The notes under the pieces are model-generated. The model saw only the letters and a program-made list of their open reading frames with translations. It had not been told where the DNA came from and did not search any database. This document shows positions 17,739-27,087 of a DNA stretch of 64,000 nt, one piece after another. The stretch is from Sphingomonas sanguinis (GTDB lineage: Bacteria > Pseudomonadota > Alphaproteobacteria > Sphingomonadales > Sphingomonadaceae), in contig NZ_CP079203.1 in NCBI RefSeq assembly GCF_019297835.1, positions 2,780,501-2,844,500 on the forward strand, in the 5' to 3' direction. Numbering within the stretch: position 1 is the stretch's first letter; the number at the start of each line of letters is the position of its first letter. The translations under genes were made by a program, and so were the position numbers.

Positions 17739-20098
17739 AGTTCACCCTGGGCTGGCTGAAGAGCCATCTGGACACCGATGCCGACCTCGACACCATCGTC
17801 GAGGGGCTGACCCGTATCGGCCTGGAGGTTGAGGGCGTCCACAATCCGGGCGAGGCGCTGGCCTCGTTCCGCATCGCGCGCATCCTGTCGGCCGAGCGGC
17901 ATCCGCAGGCGGACAAGCTGCAGGTCCTGTCGGTCGATGCCGGTGACGGCCCGATGCAGGTCGTCTGCGGCGCGCCCAACGCTCGCGCAGGGCTGGTCGG
18001 CGTGTTCGGCGCACCGGGGGCCTATGTCCCCGGCCTCGACGTGACGCTGAAGGTCGCGGCGATCCGTGGCGTCGAGTCGAACGGCATGATGTGCTCGGCG
18101 CGCGAGTTGCAGATCGGTGAGGGCCATGACGGCATCATCGAATTGCCCGAGGATGCGGCCATCGGCACGTCCTTCCCCGACTATGCGGGGCTGAACGATC
18201 CGGTCATCGACGTGTCGATCACGCCCAATCGCCAGGACTGCATGGGCGTCCATGGCATCGCGCGCGACCTCGCCGCCGCCGGGCTGGGCACGCTGATCGC
18301 GCCGACCGTGCCGGAGGTGAAGGGCGAGGGCGCTGGTCCCGACGTCCGTATCGAGGATGCCGAGGGCTGCCCGGCCTTCTATGCGCAAGAGGTAACCGGC
18401 CTGACCAATGGCGAGGCGCCCGAATGGATGCGCCAGCGGCTGACCTCGATCGGGCAGAAGCCGATCTCGGCCTTGGTCGACATCACCAACTATATGACGG
18501 TCGATCTCGGCCGTCCGCTCCATGTCTATGACAAGGCCAAGCTGTCGGGCGGTCTGGTTGCGCGGAAAGCGCGCGAGGGCGAAACGGTCGAGGCGCTCAA
18601 CGGCAAGACCTATACCCTGTCCGAGGGCATGACCGTCATCGCCGACGATACGGGCGTGCACGATATCGGCGGCATCATGGGCGGCGAGCATTCGGGCGTG
18701 TCGGAGAGGACCACCGATGTCATCATCGAATGCGCCTATTTCGCGCCCGAGGCGATCGCGCGGACGGGCCAGAAGCTGGCGCTGACCAGCGATGCCCGCA
18801 CCCGGTTCGAGCGCGGCGTGGACCCGGCGTTCCTGGACGACGGCCTGGCCATCGCGACCTTCCTTGTCCAGCATATCTGCGGCGGCAAGGCGAGTGCGGT
18901 CACGCGTGCGGGGCAGCCGCCGGTCGTCGGCAAGACGATCGCCTATGACCCCGATCTGGCGGAAACGCTGGGTGGGCTCGCCATCGCGGCAGACCGTCAA
19001 AAGGCGATCCTCGAGTCGCTGGGCTTCACCGTCACCGGCGACTGGCATGTCACGGCCCCCAGCTGGCGTCGCGACGTGGACGGCCCCGCCGATCTGGTCG
19101 AGGAAGTCATCCGCATCGAGGGGATCGACCATGTTCCCCCGGTGGCGCTGCCCCGGGCACCCGGCGTCGCGCGTCCCACCGCCACCCCGCAGCAGAAGCT
19201 GGAGCGTCGCGCCCGCCGCGCCGCCGCCGCACGCGGCCTGGACGAAGCGGTGACGTGGAGCTTCATCAGCGAGGCGCAGGCGGCGCCCTTCGGCGGCGGC
19301 GCGTTCACGCTCGCCAACCCGATCAGCGAGGATTTGAGGGTCATGCGGCCCTCGCTGCTCCCCGGCCTGCTCGCCGCGACCGAGCGCAACATCAAGCGCG
19401 GCGCGACTGCCGTGCGGCTGTTCGAGATCGGCCGCCGCTATCTGGAGGAGGCCGAGCGGCCGACGCTGGGCGTCGTGCTGGCGGGCGACAAGAGCCCCCG
19501 CAACTGGCGCTCGGGCAAGGCGCAAGCCTATGACGCCTATGACGCCAAGGCCGAGGCGATCGCGCTGCTCGCCCAGGCCGGTGCGCCTGTGGATAACTTG
19601 CAGGTGATGGGCGAGGCAGGCGACGCCTGGCATCCCGGCCAGTCGGGGACGCTGCGCCTCGGCCCGAAGACGGTGCTGGCGGCGTTCGGCATGGTCCACC
19701 CAACGGTGCTCAAGGCGTTCGATCTCGACGGCGCGGTGGCGGCGGTCGAGCTGTATCTCGACGCGATCCCGCCCAAGCGGGCGACGGGCTTCATGCGCCC
19801 GGCCTACACGCCCCCGGCGTTGCAGTCCGTCAAGCGCGACTTCGCCTTCCTGGTGCCCGACACGCTGGCCGCCGACATGCTGATCCGGGCGGTGCGGGGT
19901 GCGGACAAGGCCGCGATCACCGCCGCGCGCGTGTTCGACGTGTTCGCCGGGCAGGGCGTACCCGAGGGGCATAAGTCGGTCGCGGTCGAAGTACTGCTGC
20001 AACCCGCGCAGAAGAGCTTCACCGACGAGGAACTGAAGGCCATCGCCGACAAGATCGTCGCGGCGGCCGCCAAGCAGGGAGCACAACTCCGTGGCTAA
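17735..20098 (+). CDS. pheT: Phenylalanine--tRNA ligase, beta subunit
   Basis: Editing and tRNA-binding subunit, 787 residues. Recognisable parts are the start [18 protein letters not shown], the EMAP-like tRNA-binding domain (about 39-150) with [15 protein letters not shown], the B3/B4 editing region with FSPEAI-type [15 protein letters not shown] and [14 protein letters not shown], the B5 domain, and a C-terminal FDX-ACB domain (about 695-787) containing [12 protein letters not shown]. It overlaps pheS by 4 bases and the next gene by 8 bases. Confidence 0.97.
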   Translation: MKFTLGWLKSHLDTDADLDTIVEGLTRIGLEVEGVHNPGEALASFRIARILSAERHPQADKLQVLSVDAGDGPMQVVCGAPNARAGLVGVFGAPGAYVPGLDVTLKVAAIRGVESNGMMCSARELQIGEGHDGIIELPEDAAIGTSFPDYAGLNDPVIDVSITPNRQDCMGVHGIARDLAAAGLGTLIAPTVPEVKGEGAGPDVRIEDAEGCPAFYAQEVTGLTNGEAPEWMRQRLTSIGQKPISALVDITNYMTVDLGRPLHVYDKAKLSGGLVARKAREGETVEALNGKTYTLSEGMTVIADDTGVHDIGGIMGGEHSGVSERTTDVIIECAYFAPEAIARTGQKLALTSDARTRFERGVDPAFLDDGLAIATFLVQHICGGKASAVTRAGQPPVVGKTIAYDPDLAETLGGLAIAADRQKAILESLGFTVTGDWHVTAPSWRRDVDGPADLVEEVIRIEGIDHVPPVALPRAPGVARPTATPQQKLERRARRAAAARGLDEAVTWSFISEAQAAPFGGGAFTLANPISEDLRVMRPSLLPGLLAATERNIKRGATAVRLFEIGRRYLEEAERPTLGVVLAGDKSPRNWRSGKAQAYDAYDAKAEAIALLAQAGAPVDNLQVMGEAGDAWHPGQSGTLRLGPKTVLAAFGMVHPTVLKAFDLDGAVAAVELYLDAIPPKRATGFMRPAYTPPALQSVKRDFAFLVPDTLAADMLIRAVRGADKAAITAARVFDVFAGQGVPEGHKSVAVEVLLQPAQKSFTDEELKAIADKIVAAAAKQGAQLRG

Positions 20099-20972
20099 TG
20101 AGGAAAACTGGGTCCGTATCGGCAACGATCATTTGTCGGCGGCGATCAATCCGTTCGGCGCCGAGCTGTCGTCGCTGAAGGACGCCGAGGGCCGCGAACT
20201 GATGACGAATGCGGACCCGGCTTTCTGGACCGGCCGCGCGCCGCTGCTGTTCCCGGTGATCGGCGTGACCCGTGACGGCATCCGCCTGAACGGTCGGCAT
20301 TATCCGATGGCCAAGCACGGCTTTGCCCGCCACTCGACCTTCGAGCTGGTGACGCAGGAGGCGACTCGCGCGGTCTTCTCGCTGGGGGACAGTGAGGAGA
20401 CGCGGACCTCCTACCCCTTCGCCTTCCGTCTGGAGGTGGAGTTCCGGCTGGAGGACGCCACGCTGGCCGTGGAGGTCCGCGTCCTTAATCGCGGCGAGGT
20501 GCCGATGCCCGCCAGCTTCGGCTTCCACCCCGCCTTCGCTTGGCCGCTGCCCTACGGCAAGCCCCGCGCCGACCACCGCATCGTCTTCGAAAAGGACGAG
20601 CCGAGCCGCCTGCGTGAGATCGCCCCCAACGGCCTGATCGCCGAAGCTCGCCGCGACAGCCCGCTCGACGGGCGCGTGCTGCACCTGGCGGACGATCTGT
20701 TCACCAACGACGCGCTGGTGTGGGACCCGGTCGAGAGCCGCAGCGTCGCCTATGGTGCCGACGGCGCGCCGCAATTGCGCATCGCCTTTCCGGATACCGA
20801 CAAGCTCGGCATCTGGACCAAGCCCGGCGCGGCCTATGTCTGCGTCGAACCCTGGCACGGCATTGCCGACCCGGAAGGGTATGACGGCGAGTTCACCGAC
20901 AAGCCCGGCGTTTTCATCGTGCCGGTCGGCGGTGAGAAGGTGATGCAGATGACGGTGACGCTGGCGGGGTAA
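20091..20972 (+). CDS. Aldose 1-epimerase (galactose mutarotase) family protein
   Basis: A 293-residue beta-sandwich protein of the mutarotase superfamily, which interconverts sugar anomers or sugar-phosphate epimers. Characteristic stretches are GAELSSLKDAEGRELM near the N terminus, GFARHSTFELV, SFGFHPAFAWPL (His likely catalytic) and a late CVEPWHGIADPE. It is closer to the YeaD/LacX-like branch than to GalM. The GTG start lies inside the end of pheT, so it is translationally coupled to pheST, though no functional link is obvious. Confidence 0.85.
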   Translation: MANEENWVRIGNDHLSAAINPFGAELSSLKDAEGRELMTNADPAFWTGRAPLLFPVIGVTRDGIRLNGRHYPMAKHGFARHSTFELVTQEATRAVFSLGDSEETRTSYPFAFRLEVEFRLEDATLAVEVRVLNRGEVPMPASFGFHPAFAWPLPYGKPRADHRIVFEKDEPSRLREIAPNGLIAEARRDSPLDGRVLHLADDLFTNDALVWDPVESRSVAYGADGAPQLRIAFPDTDKLGIWTKPGAAYVCVEPWHGIADPEGYDGEFTDKPGVFIVPVGGEKVMQMTVTLAG

Positions 20973-20994
20973 GGGCGCCCTCCACTCCTTGATA

Positions 20995-21106
20995 CCACCC
21001 CGGCGGAGGCCGGGGCCCAGTTGCCACGATCTTTAAGATCGAGGCCTTCGCGTGCACCATGGGCCTTCTGGCACCTGGACCCCGGCCTTCGCCGGGGTGG
21101 GCCGGA
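20995..21106. repeat. Intergenic palindromic repeat, family R3
   Basis: Arms ACCCCGGCGGAGGCCGGGGCC and GGACCCCGGCCTTCGCCGGGG enclose about 70 bases with an internal palindrome (GATCTTTAAGATC). It is the second copy of the element at 6155-6262, here between two genes in the same orientation. Confidence 0.8.
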
Positions 21107-21229
21107 TGGAGGAGCGGCGGTACTGAGTGCCGCTGCAATCCGGGGCCTGTCTTGTGCCACAATTTGCTGTAACAGGCGCAGCATCTCGGGCGCTCGGACG
21201 CGCCATTTCCCTATTCGACAGAGCCGCCC

Positions 21230-22756
21230 ATGACTTCCCCCCGCCGTACCTTCGCGATCATCTCGCACCCTGACGCCGGTAAGACGACGCTGACCGAAAA
21301 GCTGTTGTACTTCGGCGGCGCGATCCACCTGGCGGGCGAGGTCAAGGCGCGCGGGCAGAATCGGCGCGCGCGGTCGGACTGGATGAAGATCGAGCAGCAG
21401 CGCGGCATCTCGGTCACGTCCTCGGTTATGACGTTCGAAAAGGACGGCGTGACCTTCAACCTGCTCGACACGCCGGGCCACGAAGACTTTTCGGAGGATA
21501 CCTATCGCACGCTGACCGCCGTCGACTCGGCCGTGATGGTCATCGACGCGGCGCGCGGTATCGAGGCGCAGACGCGGAAATTGTTCGAGGTGTGTCGCCT
21601 GCGCTCGGTGCCGATCATCACCTTCATCAACAAGGTCGACCGCGAGGGGCGTCCGCCCTTCGAGCTGCTCGACGAGATCGCCGACATCCTGGCGCTCGAC
21701 GTGGCGCCGATGAGCTGGCCGGTCGGCATGGGCGGGCTGTTCGAGGGCGTGCTCGACCTGACGACCAATACGATCAGCCGTCCTGAAGGCGACAGCCGCG
21801 CCTTTCTGGGCAAGGTCGACGAGTCGCCGACGCTGCCGGATTACGTCGCCGAAGAGGTCGAGCTGGCGCAGGCAGGCTATGCCCCGTTCGATGGGGAAGC
21901 CTATCGCAACGGCGATCTGACTCCGGTCTATTTCGGCTCGGCGCTCAAGGATTTCGGGGTCGCCGAACTGATCGACGCGCTCAGCCGCCATGCGCCGAGC
22001 CCACGCCCCCAGCCCGCCGAGCCTGCGGCCGTCGCGCCTGAGAACAAGGAAGTCACCGGTTTCATCTTCAAGGTGCAGGCCAATATGGACCCGCAGCACC
22101 GCGACCGCATCGCATTCATGCGGCTCTGCTCGGGCACCTTCAAGCGCGGCATGAAGTTGACCCCGACGGGCCATGGCAAGCCGATCGCGGTCCACTCGCC
22201 CATTCTGTTCTTCGCGCAGAATCGCGAAGTCGCGGACGAGGCGTTTCCGGGCGATATCATCGGCATTCCGAACCACGGCACGTTGCGGGTCGGCGATACC
22301 CTGTCGGAGCGGGCGGACGTGCGCTTCACCGGCCTGCCCAACTTCGCCCCCGAAATCCTGCGCCGCGTCGCGCTGAAGGACCCGACCAAGACCAAGCAGC
22401 TGCGCAAGGCGCTGGACGACATGGCCGAGGAGGGCGTGACCCAGGTCTTCTATCCCGAGATCGGGTCGAACTGGATCATCGGCGTCGTCGGACAGCTCCA
22501 GCTCGACGTCCTGCTGTCGCGGCTGGATGCGGAATATAAGGTCGCGGCGGGGCTGGAGCCTGCGCCGTTCGACACCGCGCGCTGGATCACCGCCGAGGAC
22601 CCCGCCGACCTCAAGGCGTTCATGGACCTGAACCGCTCCGCCATGGCCAAGGACCGCGACGACAATCCCGTGTTCCTCGCCAAGAGCGCCTGGGAAGTGG
22701 GTTACGTCGCCGATCGCTATCCCAAGGTCCGTTTCCTCGCCACGCGCGAGCGCTGA
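21230..22756 (+). CDS. prfC: Peptide chain release factor 3
   Basis: Translational GTPase that recycles RF1/RF2 from the ribosome. The 508-residue protein has G1 SHPDAGKTTLTEKLL (12-26), the switch region QQRGISVTSSVM, G3 DTPGHEDFSEDTYR and G4 NKVDREG. Domains II and III follow, with CSGTFKRGMKL and FYPEIGSNWIIGVVGQLQLD. Length and motifs are complete. It is probably monocistronic, with an R3 repeat upstream. Confidence 0.96.
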   Translation: MTSPRRTFAIISHPDAGKTTLTEKLLYFGGAIHLAGEVKARGQNRRARSDWMKIEQQRGISVTSSVMTFEKDGVTFNLLDTPGHEDFSEDTYRTLTAVDSAVMVIDAARGIEAQTRKLFEVCRLRSVPIITFINKVDREGRPPFELLDEIADILALDVAPMSWPVGMGGLFEGVLDLTTNTISRPEGDSRAFLGKVDESPTLPDYVAEEVELAQAGYAPFDGEAYRNGDLTPVYFGSALKDFGVAELIDALSRHAPSPRPQPAEPAAVAPENKEVTGFIFKVQANMDPQHRDRIAFMRLCSGTFKRGMKLTPTGHGKPIAVHSPILFFAQNREVADEAFPGDIIGIPNHGTLRVGDTLSERADVRFTGLPNFAPEILRRVALKDPTKTKQLRKALDDMAEEGVTQVFYPEIGSNWIIGVVGQLQLDVLLSRLDAEYKVAAGLEPAPFDTARWITAEDPADLKAFMDLNRSAMAKDRDDNPVFLAKSAWEVGYVADRYPKVRFLATRER

Positions 22757-22793
22757 GACGGAACCGGAGGCCCGTGTCGCGGCTTCATGGCGC

Positions 22794-23327
22794 ATGATCG
22801 AACAGGGAATGCCCATGAACCGCGCCGCGATCGAAGCCACCTTCGAGGCCAATGAAAAGCTGATCCGCCGCCGTGCGCTGAAGGCCGGGGCCAAGGCGCT
22901 GACCATCGGCACCGAAAGCCTGGCCGAGACGATCGACGCGATCGGCGACGCCTATGGCCTGACGGGGGCGCAACGACGCCAGCTGGAGCCAGGCATGGCG
23001 ATCGAGGCGCAGGCGGTGATGGGCAAGCTCAAGGGCTTTGTCGGTCCCGCCGCCATTTTCCGCGACCTGCGCGGCGGATCGGGGCTGTTGTCGCAGGCCA
23101 AGGCGGCCGGGCGGCTGGCCAAGACCGCACGAAAGATCGGCCAGGGCGGCATGGCGGCGGGCCGGGTGGCGGCGCGTGGCGGGCGTGCGGCACGGGGCCT
23201 GCCCTGGGCGGCGCTGGGCGTGGCGGCCTGGGGCGTCGGCAATGGCGGCTGGTTCTGGTGGAAGGCGCACGCCTATAACCGGGCGTGTCGGGATTTGCTG
23301 TTGGGTGAAGTGGTTCAGCCTGCGTGA
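22794..23327 (+). CDS. Hypothetical protein
   Basis: A 177-residue protein with no recognised family. Residues 8-90 look helical and charged (AAIEATFEANEKLIRRRALK, TESLAETIDAIGDAYGL). Residues 95-150 are rich in Ala, Gly, Lys and Arg. A short hydrophobic stretch (PWAALGVAAWGVGNGGWFWW) near 143-162 is followed by two cysteines. Possibly a peripheral or single-pass membrane protein. Alternative ATGs lie at 22809 and 22815. It follows prfC by 37 bases and ends before an R1 repeat. Confidence 0.65.
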   Translation: MIEQGMPMNRAAIEATFEANEKLIRRRALKAGAKALTIGTESLAETIDAIGDAYGLTGAQRRQLEPGMAIEAQAVMGKLKGFVGPAAIFRDLRGGSGLLSQAKAAGRLAKTARKIGQGGMAAGRVAARGGRAARGLPWAALGVAAWGVGNGGWFWWKAHAYNRACRDLLLGEVVQPA

Positions 23328-23345
23328 TCAGGGTTCGGGGCGTGG

Positions 23346-23482
23346 GCTTCGACTTCGCTCAGCCTGAACGGCTGTTTGAAGTGAACCGTAGCCCTAACTT
23401 CCGTTCAGCCTGAGCCCTTCGGCTGGCTGGCGAGCCAGCCGCTCAGGATAAACTTCGGCGCGTCGCGCCGAAGTCGAAGGCC
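23346..23482. repeat. Intergenic palindromic repeat, family R1 (short plus long form)
   Basis: A short unit at 23346-23370 and a long inverted unit at 23401-23482. The latter has the same internal hairpin (GGCTGGCTGGC / GCCAGCC) and tail CGCCGAAGTCGAAGGCCA as the copy at 3227-3300. It lies between the converging hypothetical gene and the MerR gene. Confidence 0.85.
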
Positions 23483-23494
23483 ACGCCTCGACGC

Positions 23495-23860
23495 CTATCG
23501 CTCGGCCCGATTGTCCCAGGCCAGCCCCTCGGCCAGCGAATCCCGGATCGCGCGCAGCATCGCGGCCGGATCGTCCTTGCCCCGCGACTCGGCCTCCAGA
23601 AGCTGTTGCACGCCGCGCACGGTATAGCCCTGCTGGTTGAGCAACTGGTCGATCCGCCGGATCAGCGCCATGTCCTCGGGCCGGTAATAGCGGCGATTGC
23701 CCGCACGCTGGACCGGCTTGAGTTGCGGAAAGCGGCCTTCCCAGTAACGCAGGACATGCTGCGCCACGCCGGTCTCACGGGAAACCTCCCCGATGGTGCG
23801 TAGGGCACCATCGGTCTTGCCGCCATCCAAGGGCCGTTCGGGTCTATCCCGCCGCGACAA
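23495..23860 (-). CDS. MerR-family transcriptional regulator
   Basis: A 121-residue DNA-binding protein. The helix-turn-helix with wing lies at about 20-88: [20 protein letters not shown], then [20 protein letters not shown]. There is no long effector domain and no metal-binding cysteines, so it is the short MlrA-like type found after ihfA in many alphaproteobacteria. A TTG at 23860 inside the end of ihfA is the only start that keeps the conserved N terminus in frame. Target genes cannot be inferred. Confidence 0.88.
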   Translation of the reverse strand: MSRRDRPERPLDGGKTDGALRTIGEVSRETGVAQHVLRYWEGRFPQLKPVQRAGNRRYYRPEDMALIRRIDQLLNQQGYTVRGVQQLLEAESRGKDDPAAMLRAIRDSLAEGLAWDNRAER

Positions 23861-24143
23861 TGCGATCGCGCATCATTTGGCTGGCGCGGAAGGTCAGCAC
23901 GCGGCGCGGCGCGATCGGCACCTCCACCCCGGTCTTGGGGTTGCGGCCGATCCGCTCGCCCTTGTCACGCAGCACGAAGGTTCCGAACCCCGAAATCTTA
24001 ACATTCTCCCCCCGCGACAGCGCATCGCACATCTCGACGAGAATCTGCTCGACCACGTCAGCCGAGTCCGAGCGCGAAAGCCCCACTTCCTGATGCAGCG
24101 ATTCTGCCAGGTCGGCACGGGTCAAAGTTCCAGCGTTGCTCAT
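23844..24143 (-). CDS. ihfA: Integration host factor, alpha subunit
   Basis: DNA-bending nucleoid protein of 99 residues. Signatures are [40 protein letters not shown] and the DNA-inserting arm GRNPKTG. The proline-bearing arm continues [13 protein letters not shown]. The start at 24143 follows GGGGAT. It lies downstream of fabH and overlaps the MerR gene by 17 bases, the conserved alphaproteobacterial order. Confidence 0.94.
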   Translation of the reverse strand: MSNAGTLTRADLAESLHQEVGLSRSDSADVVEQILVEMCDALSRGENVKISGFGTFVLRDKGERIGRNPKTGVEVPIAPRRVLTFRASQMMRDRIVAAG

Positions 24144-24234
24144 TTGCCATCCCCCAATGGTGTCAGGCGATCCGGTTATCATACCGCCCGATGGGACCGA
24201 AAGGGATTTATCTCGGTTAATGTCAATCGATTGT

Positions 24235-25203
24235 TCAGAAGCGGATCACGGCTGCACCCCAGGTGAAGCCTCCACCCATCGCTTCCAGCACCAGAATGTC
24301 GTTTTCACGAATGCGACCGTCCCGCACGGCGGTGTCCAGAGCGAGGGGTACGGAGGCCGCCGACGTGTTGGCATGGCGGTCGACGGTGACGACCACCTTC
24401 TCGGCCGGAAGGTTCAATTTTCGCGCGGTCGCGTCTAGGATCCGGGCATTGGCCTGATGCGGCACGACCCAGTCGACATCGGCCGAGGTCAGGCCCGCCA
24501 GACCCAGTGATTCTTCCATCACCTGCGCCAGATTGACGACGGCGTGGCGGAACACCTCGCGCCCCTTCATCCGCAGCTTGCCGACGGTGCCGGTGGTCGA
24601 CGGGCCGCCATCGACATAGAGCAGGCCGTTGTGGCGGCCATCGGCATGGAGCTTGGTCGCCAGGATGCCGCGCCCGCCCGCATCGTCGCTCTCGCGCGCT
24701 TCCAGCACCATCGCGCCCGCGCCGTCGCCGAACAGGACGCAGGTGGTGCGATCCTCCCAGTCGAGGATGCGGCTGAAGGTTTCCGCGCCGATCACCAGCG
24801 CGCGGCGCTGCACGCCCGAGCGCAGCATGGCGTCGGCGACCTGCACGGCATAGAGAAAGCCCGAGCAGACGGCGGCGACGTCGAACGCGACGCAGTCGTT
24901 GATGCCCAGCATCGCCTGGACCTTGGTGGCGGTCGCCGGGAAGGTCTGGTCCGGGGTGGCGGTCGCCAGCACGATCAGGTCGATATCCTGCGCCGACAGG
25001 CCGGCCGCGGCGATCGCGGCCTTGGCGGCGTCGGCGGCCAGCGTCGCGGTCGTTTCCTCGGGGCCTGCAATATGGCGGAAGCGGATGCCGGTCCGCTCGA
25101 CGATCCACTCGTCCGAGGTGTCGACCTCCTGCGCCAGTTCTTCGTTCGACACCCGCCGGGTTGGAAGTGCCGAACCCGTACCCGTGACGATCGAACGAAT
25201 CAT
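24235..25203 (-). CDS. fabH: 3-oxoacyl-ACP synthase III (KAS III)
   Basis: Starts fatty acid synthesis by condensing acetyl-CoA with malonyl-ACP. The 322-residue thiolase-fold protein has the active-site Cys113 in [11 protein letters not shown], the His in VPHQANARI and the Asn in [14 protein letters not shown]. The N terminus ([17 protein letters not shown]) is typical. It overlaps plsX by 4 bases (ATGA), so the two lipid enzymes are translationally coupled. Confidence 0.97.
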   Translation of the reverse strand: MIRSIVTGTGSALPTRRVSNEELAQEVDTSDEWIVERTGIRFRHIAGPEETTATLAADAAKAAIAAAGLSAQDIDLIVLATATPDQTFPATATKVQAMLGINDCVAFDVAAVCSGFLYAVQVADAMLRSGVQRRALVIGAETFSRILDWEDRTTCVLFGDGAGAMVLEARESDDAGGRGILATKLHADGRHNGLLYVDGGPSTTGTVGKLRMKGREVFRHAVVNLAQVMEESLGLAGLTSADVDWVVPHQANARILDATARKLNLPAEKVVVTVDRHANTSAASVPLALDTAVRDGRIRENDILVLEAMGGGFTWGAAVIRF

Positions 25204-26228
25204 GCGGCGTCCTCGAAGTTCAGGAGATCCTCGGCGATACGCCGGGTCAGGTCGGCGCGCACCATCTTGGCCGCATTGCCGATCGCGGTGGCGACGCCCA
25301 GTTCGTTGGCGCTGCCATGGCTCTTCACCACCACGCCGTTCAGGCCCAGAAAGACCGCGCCATTATGGTTGTTGGGGTCGAGATGGTCGCGCAGCAGCTG
25401 CGTCGCCGGGCGCGAGATCAGGAAGCCGATCTTCGAGCGGGTCGAGGATCGGAAGGCGCGCTTGAGCAGGTCACCGACGAAACGCGCGGTACCCTCGGCA
25501 GTCTTGAGCGCGATATTGCCCGCAAAGCCGTCGCACACGATCACATCGACTTCGCCGCGGGCGAGCTGGTTGCCCTCGATAAAGCCGGTAAAGTTCAGCG
25601 GTAGGTGATTCTGCCCGCGCAGCACAGCGGCGGCGTCGCGAATCTCGTCGGTGCCCTTCTGGTCCTCGGACCCGATATTGAGCAGCGCCACGCGCGGATT
25701 GTCGAGTTCCAGCAGGATGCGGGCATAGGCCGCGCCCATGACGGCGAACTGGACGAGGTTGCGCGCATCGCACTCGGTATTGGCGCCGAGGTCGAGCATG
25801 ACCACGTCATTGTCGCCGAGCGTGGGAAGCGGGGCCGCCAGCGCGGGCCGGTCAATGCCGGGCAGGGTGCGTAAGGACAGCTTGGCCATCGCCATCAACG
25901 CGCCGGTATTGCCCGACGAGACGGCGGCGGCGGCGCGGCGCTGCTTCACCAGATCGATGGCGATGCCCATCGATGTCGTGCGCGCGCGCCGGATCGCCTG
26001 GCTCGGCTTTTCGTTCGAGCCGACGATCTCGGGCGCGTGAACGATTTCGGACGCGGCGGACAGATTGGGGTGGGACTTCAGCCCCTCCGCAATCTGCGCC
26101 TCGTCACCGACCAGGAAGAACCGCATGCCCTCGAAACGGCGTCGCGCTCTGGCGACACCGGCGAGCATCACGGCCAGCCCGTCGTCGCCGCCCATCGCAT
26201 CGACGGCGATCCAGGCGTTATCGGCCAT
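25200..26228 (-). CDS. plsX: Phosphate acyltransferase
   Basis: Converts acyl-ACP to acyl phosphate for phospholipid synthesis. The 342-residue protein starts with the signature [12 protein letters not shown] (6-17) and has [48 protein letters not shown] and [18 protein letters not shown], all standard PlsX segments. It lies 40 bases after rpmF and overlaps fabH. Confidence 0.97.
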   Translation of the reverse strand: MADNAWIAVDAMGGDDGLAVMLAGVARARRRFEGMRFFLVGDEAQIAEGLKSHPNLSAASEIVHAPEIVGSNEKPSQAIRRARTTSMGIAIDLVKQRRAAAAVSSGNTGALMAMAKLSLRTLPGIDRPALAAPLPTLGDNDVVMLDLGANTECDARNLVQFAVMGAAYARILLELDNPRVALLNIGSEDQKGTDEIRDAAAVLRGQNHLPLNFTGFIEGNQLARGEVDVIVCDGFAGNIALKTAEGTARFVGDLLKRAFRSSTRSKIGFLISRPATQLLRDHLDPNNHNGAVFLGLNGVVVKSHGSANELGVATAIGNAAKMVRADLTRRIAEDLLNFEDAA

Positions 26229-26268
26229 GGGTATCCTCTAACGGTCGTTCAGGTGAAGGTAGAGGGGG

Positions 26269-26448
26269 TCAGCCCTCGACCGACACGACCTCACGGCCGT
26301 TATAATGGCCGCAGGCGGTGCACAGATTGTGCGGACGCTTCAGCTCGCCGCAGTTCGGGCATTCCTGGAATGCCGCGACCGTCAGCGAGTCGTGGCCACG
26401 GCGCATGCCGCGCTTGGAGGGCGAAGTCTTTCTCTTGGGGACGGCCAT
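26269..26448 (-). CDS. rpmF: 50S ribosomal protein L32
   Basis: A 59-residue large-subunit ribosomal protein: [20 protein letters not shown] at the start, then a zinc ribbon of the CxxC-x9-CxxC type (Cys30, 33, 43, 46; CPNCGE and CTACGH). The zinc-binding C+ form is kept, so it may depend on zinc supply. It is the first gene of the rpmF-plsX-fabH-ihfA-merR block. Confidence 0.97.
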   Translation of the reverse strand: MAVPKRKTSPSKRGMRRGHDSLTVAAFQECPNCGELKRPHNLCTACGHYNGREVVSVEG

Positions 26449-26652
26449 TGCGGCACCTTATCAATCGAACAATGGGTGGAATACGCCACGGTCAGCACCC
26501 ATTGCGCGCCCGGATCGACGACCCGGCCGCGTGAGCACCCAGCCGGACGCATCGCGAAGCCCCGCGCCTATAGCGAGTTTTGCCGATGTTGCAAGCGCGG
26601 GCGCCAAATGGCACTCCCCGGCATCCGGCAATTTACAGGAAAGACGGCATTT

Positions 26653-27087
26653 ATGGTCCTGCCCGTTACGCTCAGCATCGCGGCGGCGGCCGCCATCGTC
26701 AATTTGTGGCTGGCCCTGCGAATCGTCATGGGGCGATTCCGCGGCAAGGTCATTCTCGGCGACGGCGGCGATTCGCGACTCGTGGCGGGCATGCGGGCGC
26801 AGGCGAACTTCGTCGAATATGCGCCCTTCGTCCTGATCCTGATGGGCCTGATCGAGTTGGGCGGCGGATCGTCCTTCTGGCTGTGGATCGCGGGCGGCGC
26901 GTTCATCCTCGCGCGGATCGGCCATGGCTGGGGCATGATGCGACCGGCACCCAATATCGGGCGGGCCGGGGGTGCGATCGGCACCTGGGCCATCCTGGCG
27001 CTATTGGCGGGGTGGGGAATCGGGATCGTCTATGCGACGCAGGCCGTTCCTGCGCCGACAACGACCGTCGTAAGGATCGACCGCTGA
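26653..27087 (+). CDS. MAPEG-family membrane protein
   Basis: A 144-residue protein with four predicted membrane segments of the MAPEG family (membrane-associated eicosanoid/glutathione metabolism; bacterial members are poorly characterised). The conserved core is visible as RLVAGMRAQANFVEYAPFVL, with the Asn-Phe-x-Glu-Tyr motif between helices 1 and 2, and ARIGHGWGM after helix 3. The ATG at 26653 follows AGGAAAG; an ATG at 26608 would add 15 residues. Its TGA overlaps the ATG of the peptidase gene downstream. Confidence 0.85.
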   Translation: MVLPVTLSIAAAAAIVNLWLALRIVMGRFRGKVILGDGGDSRLVAGMRAQANFVEYAPFVLILMGLIELGGGSSFWLWIAGGAFILARIGHGWGMMRPAPNIGRAGGAIGTWAILALLAGWGIGIVYATQAVPAPTTTVVRIDR

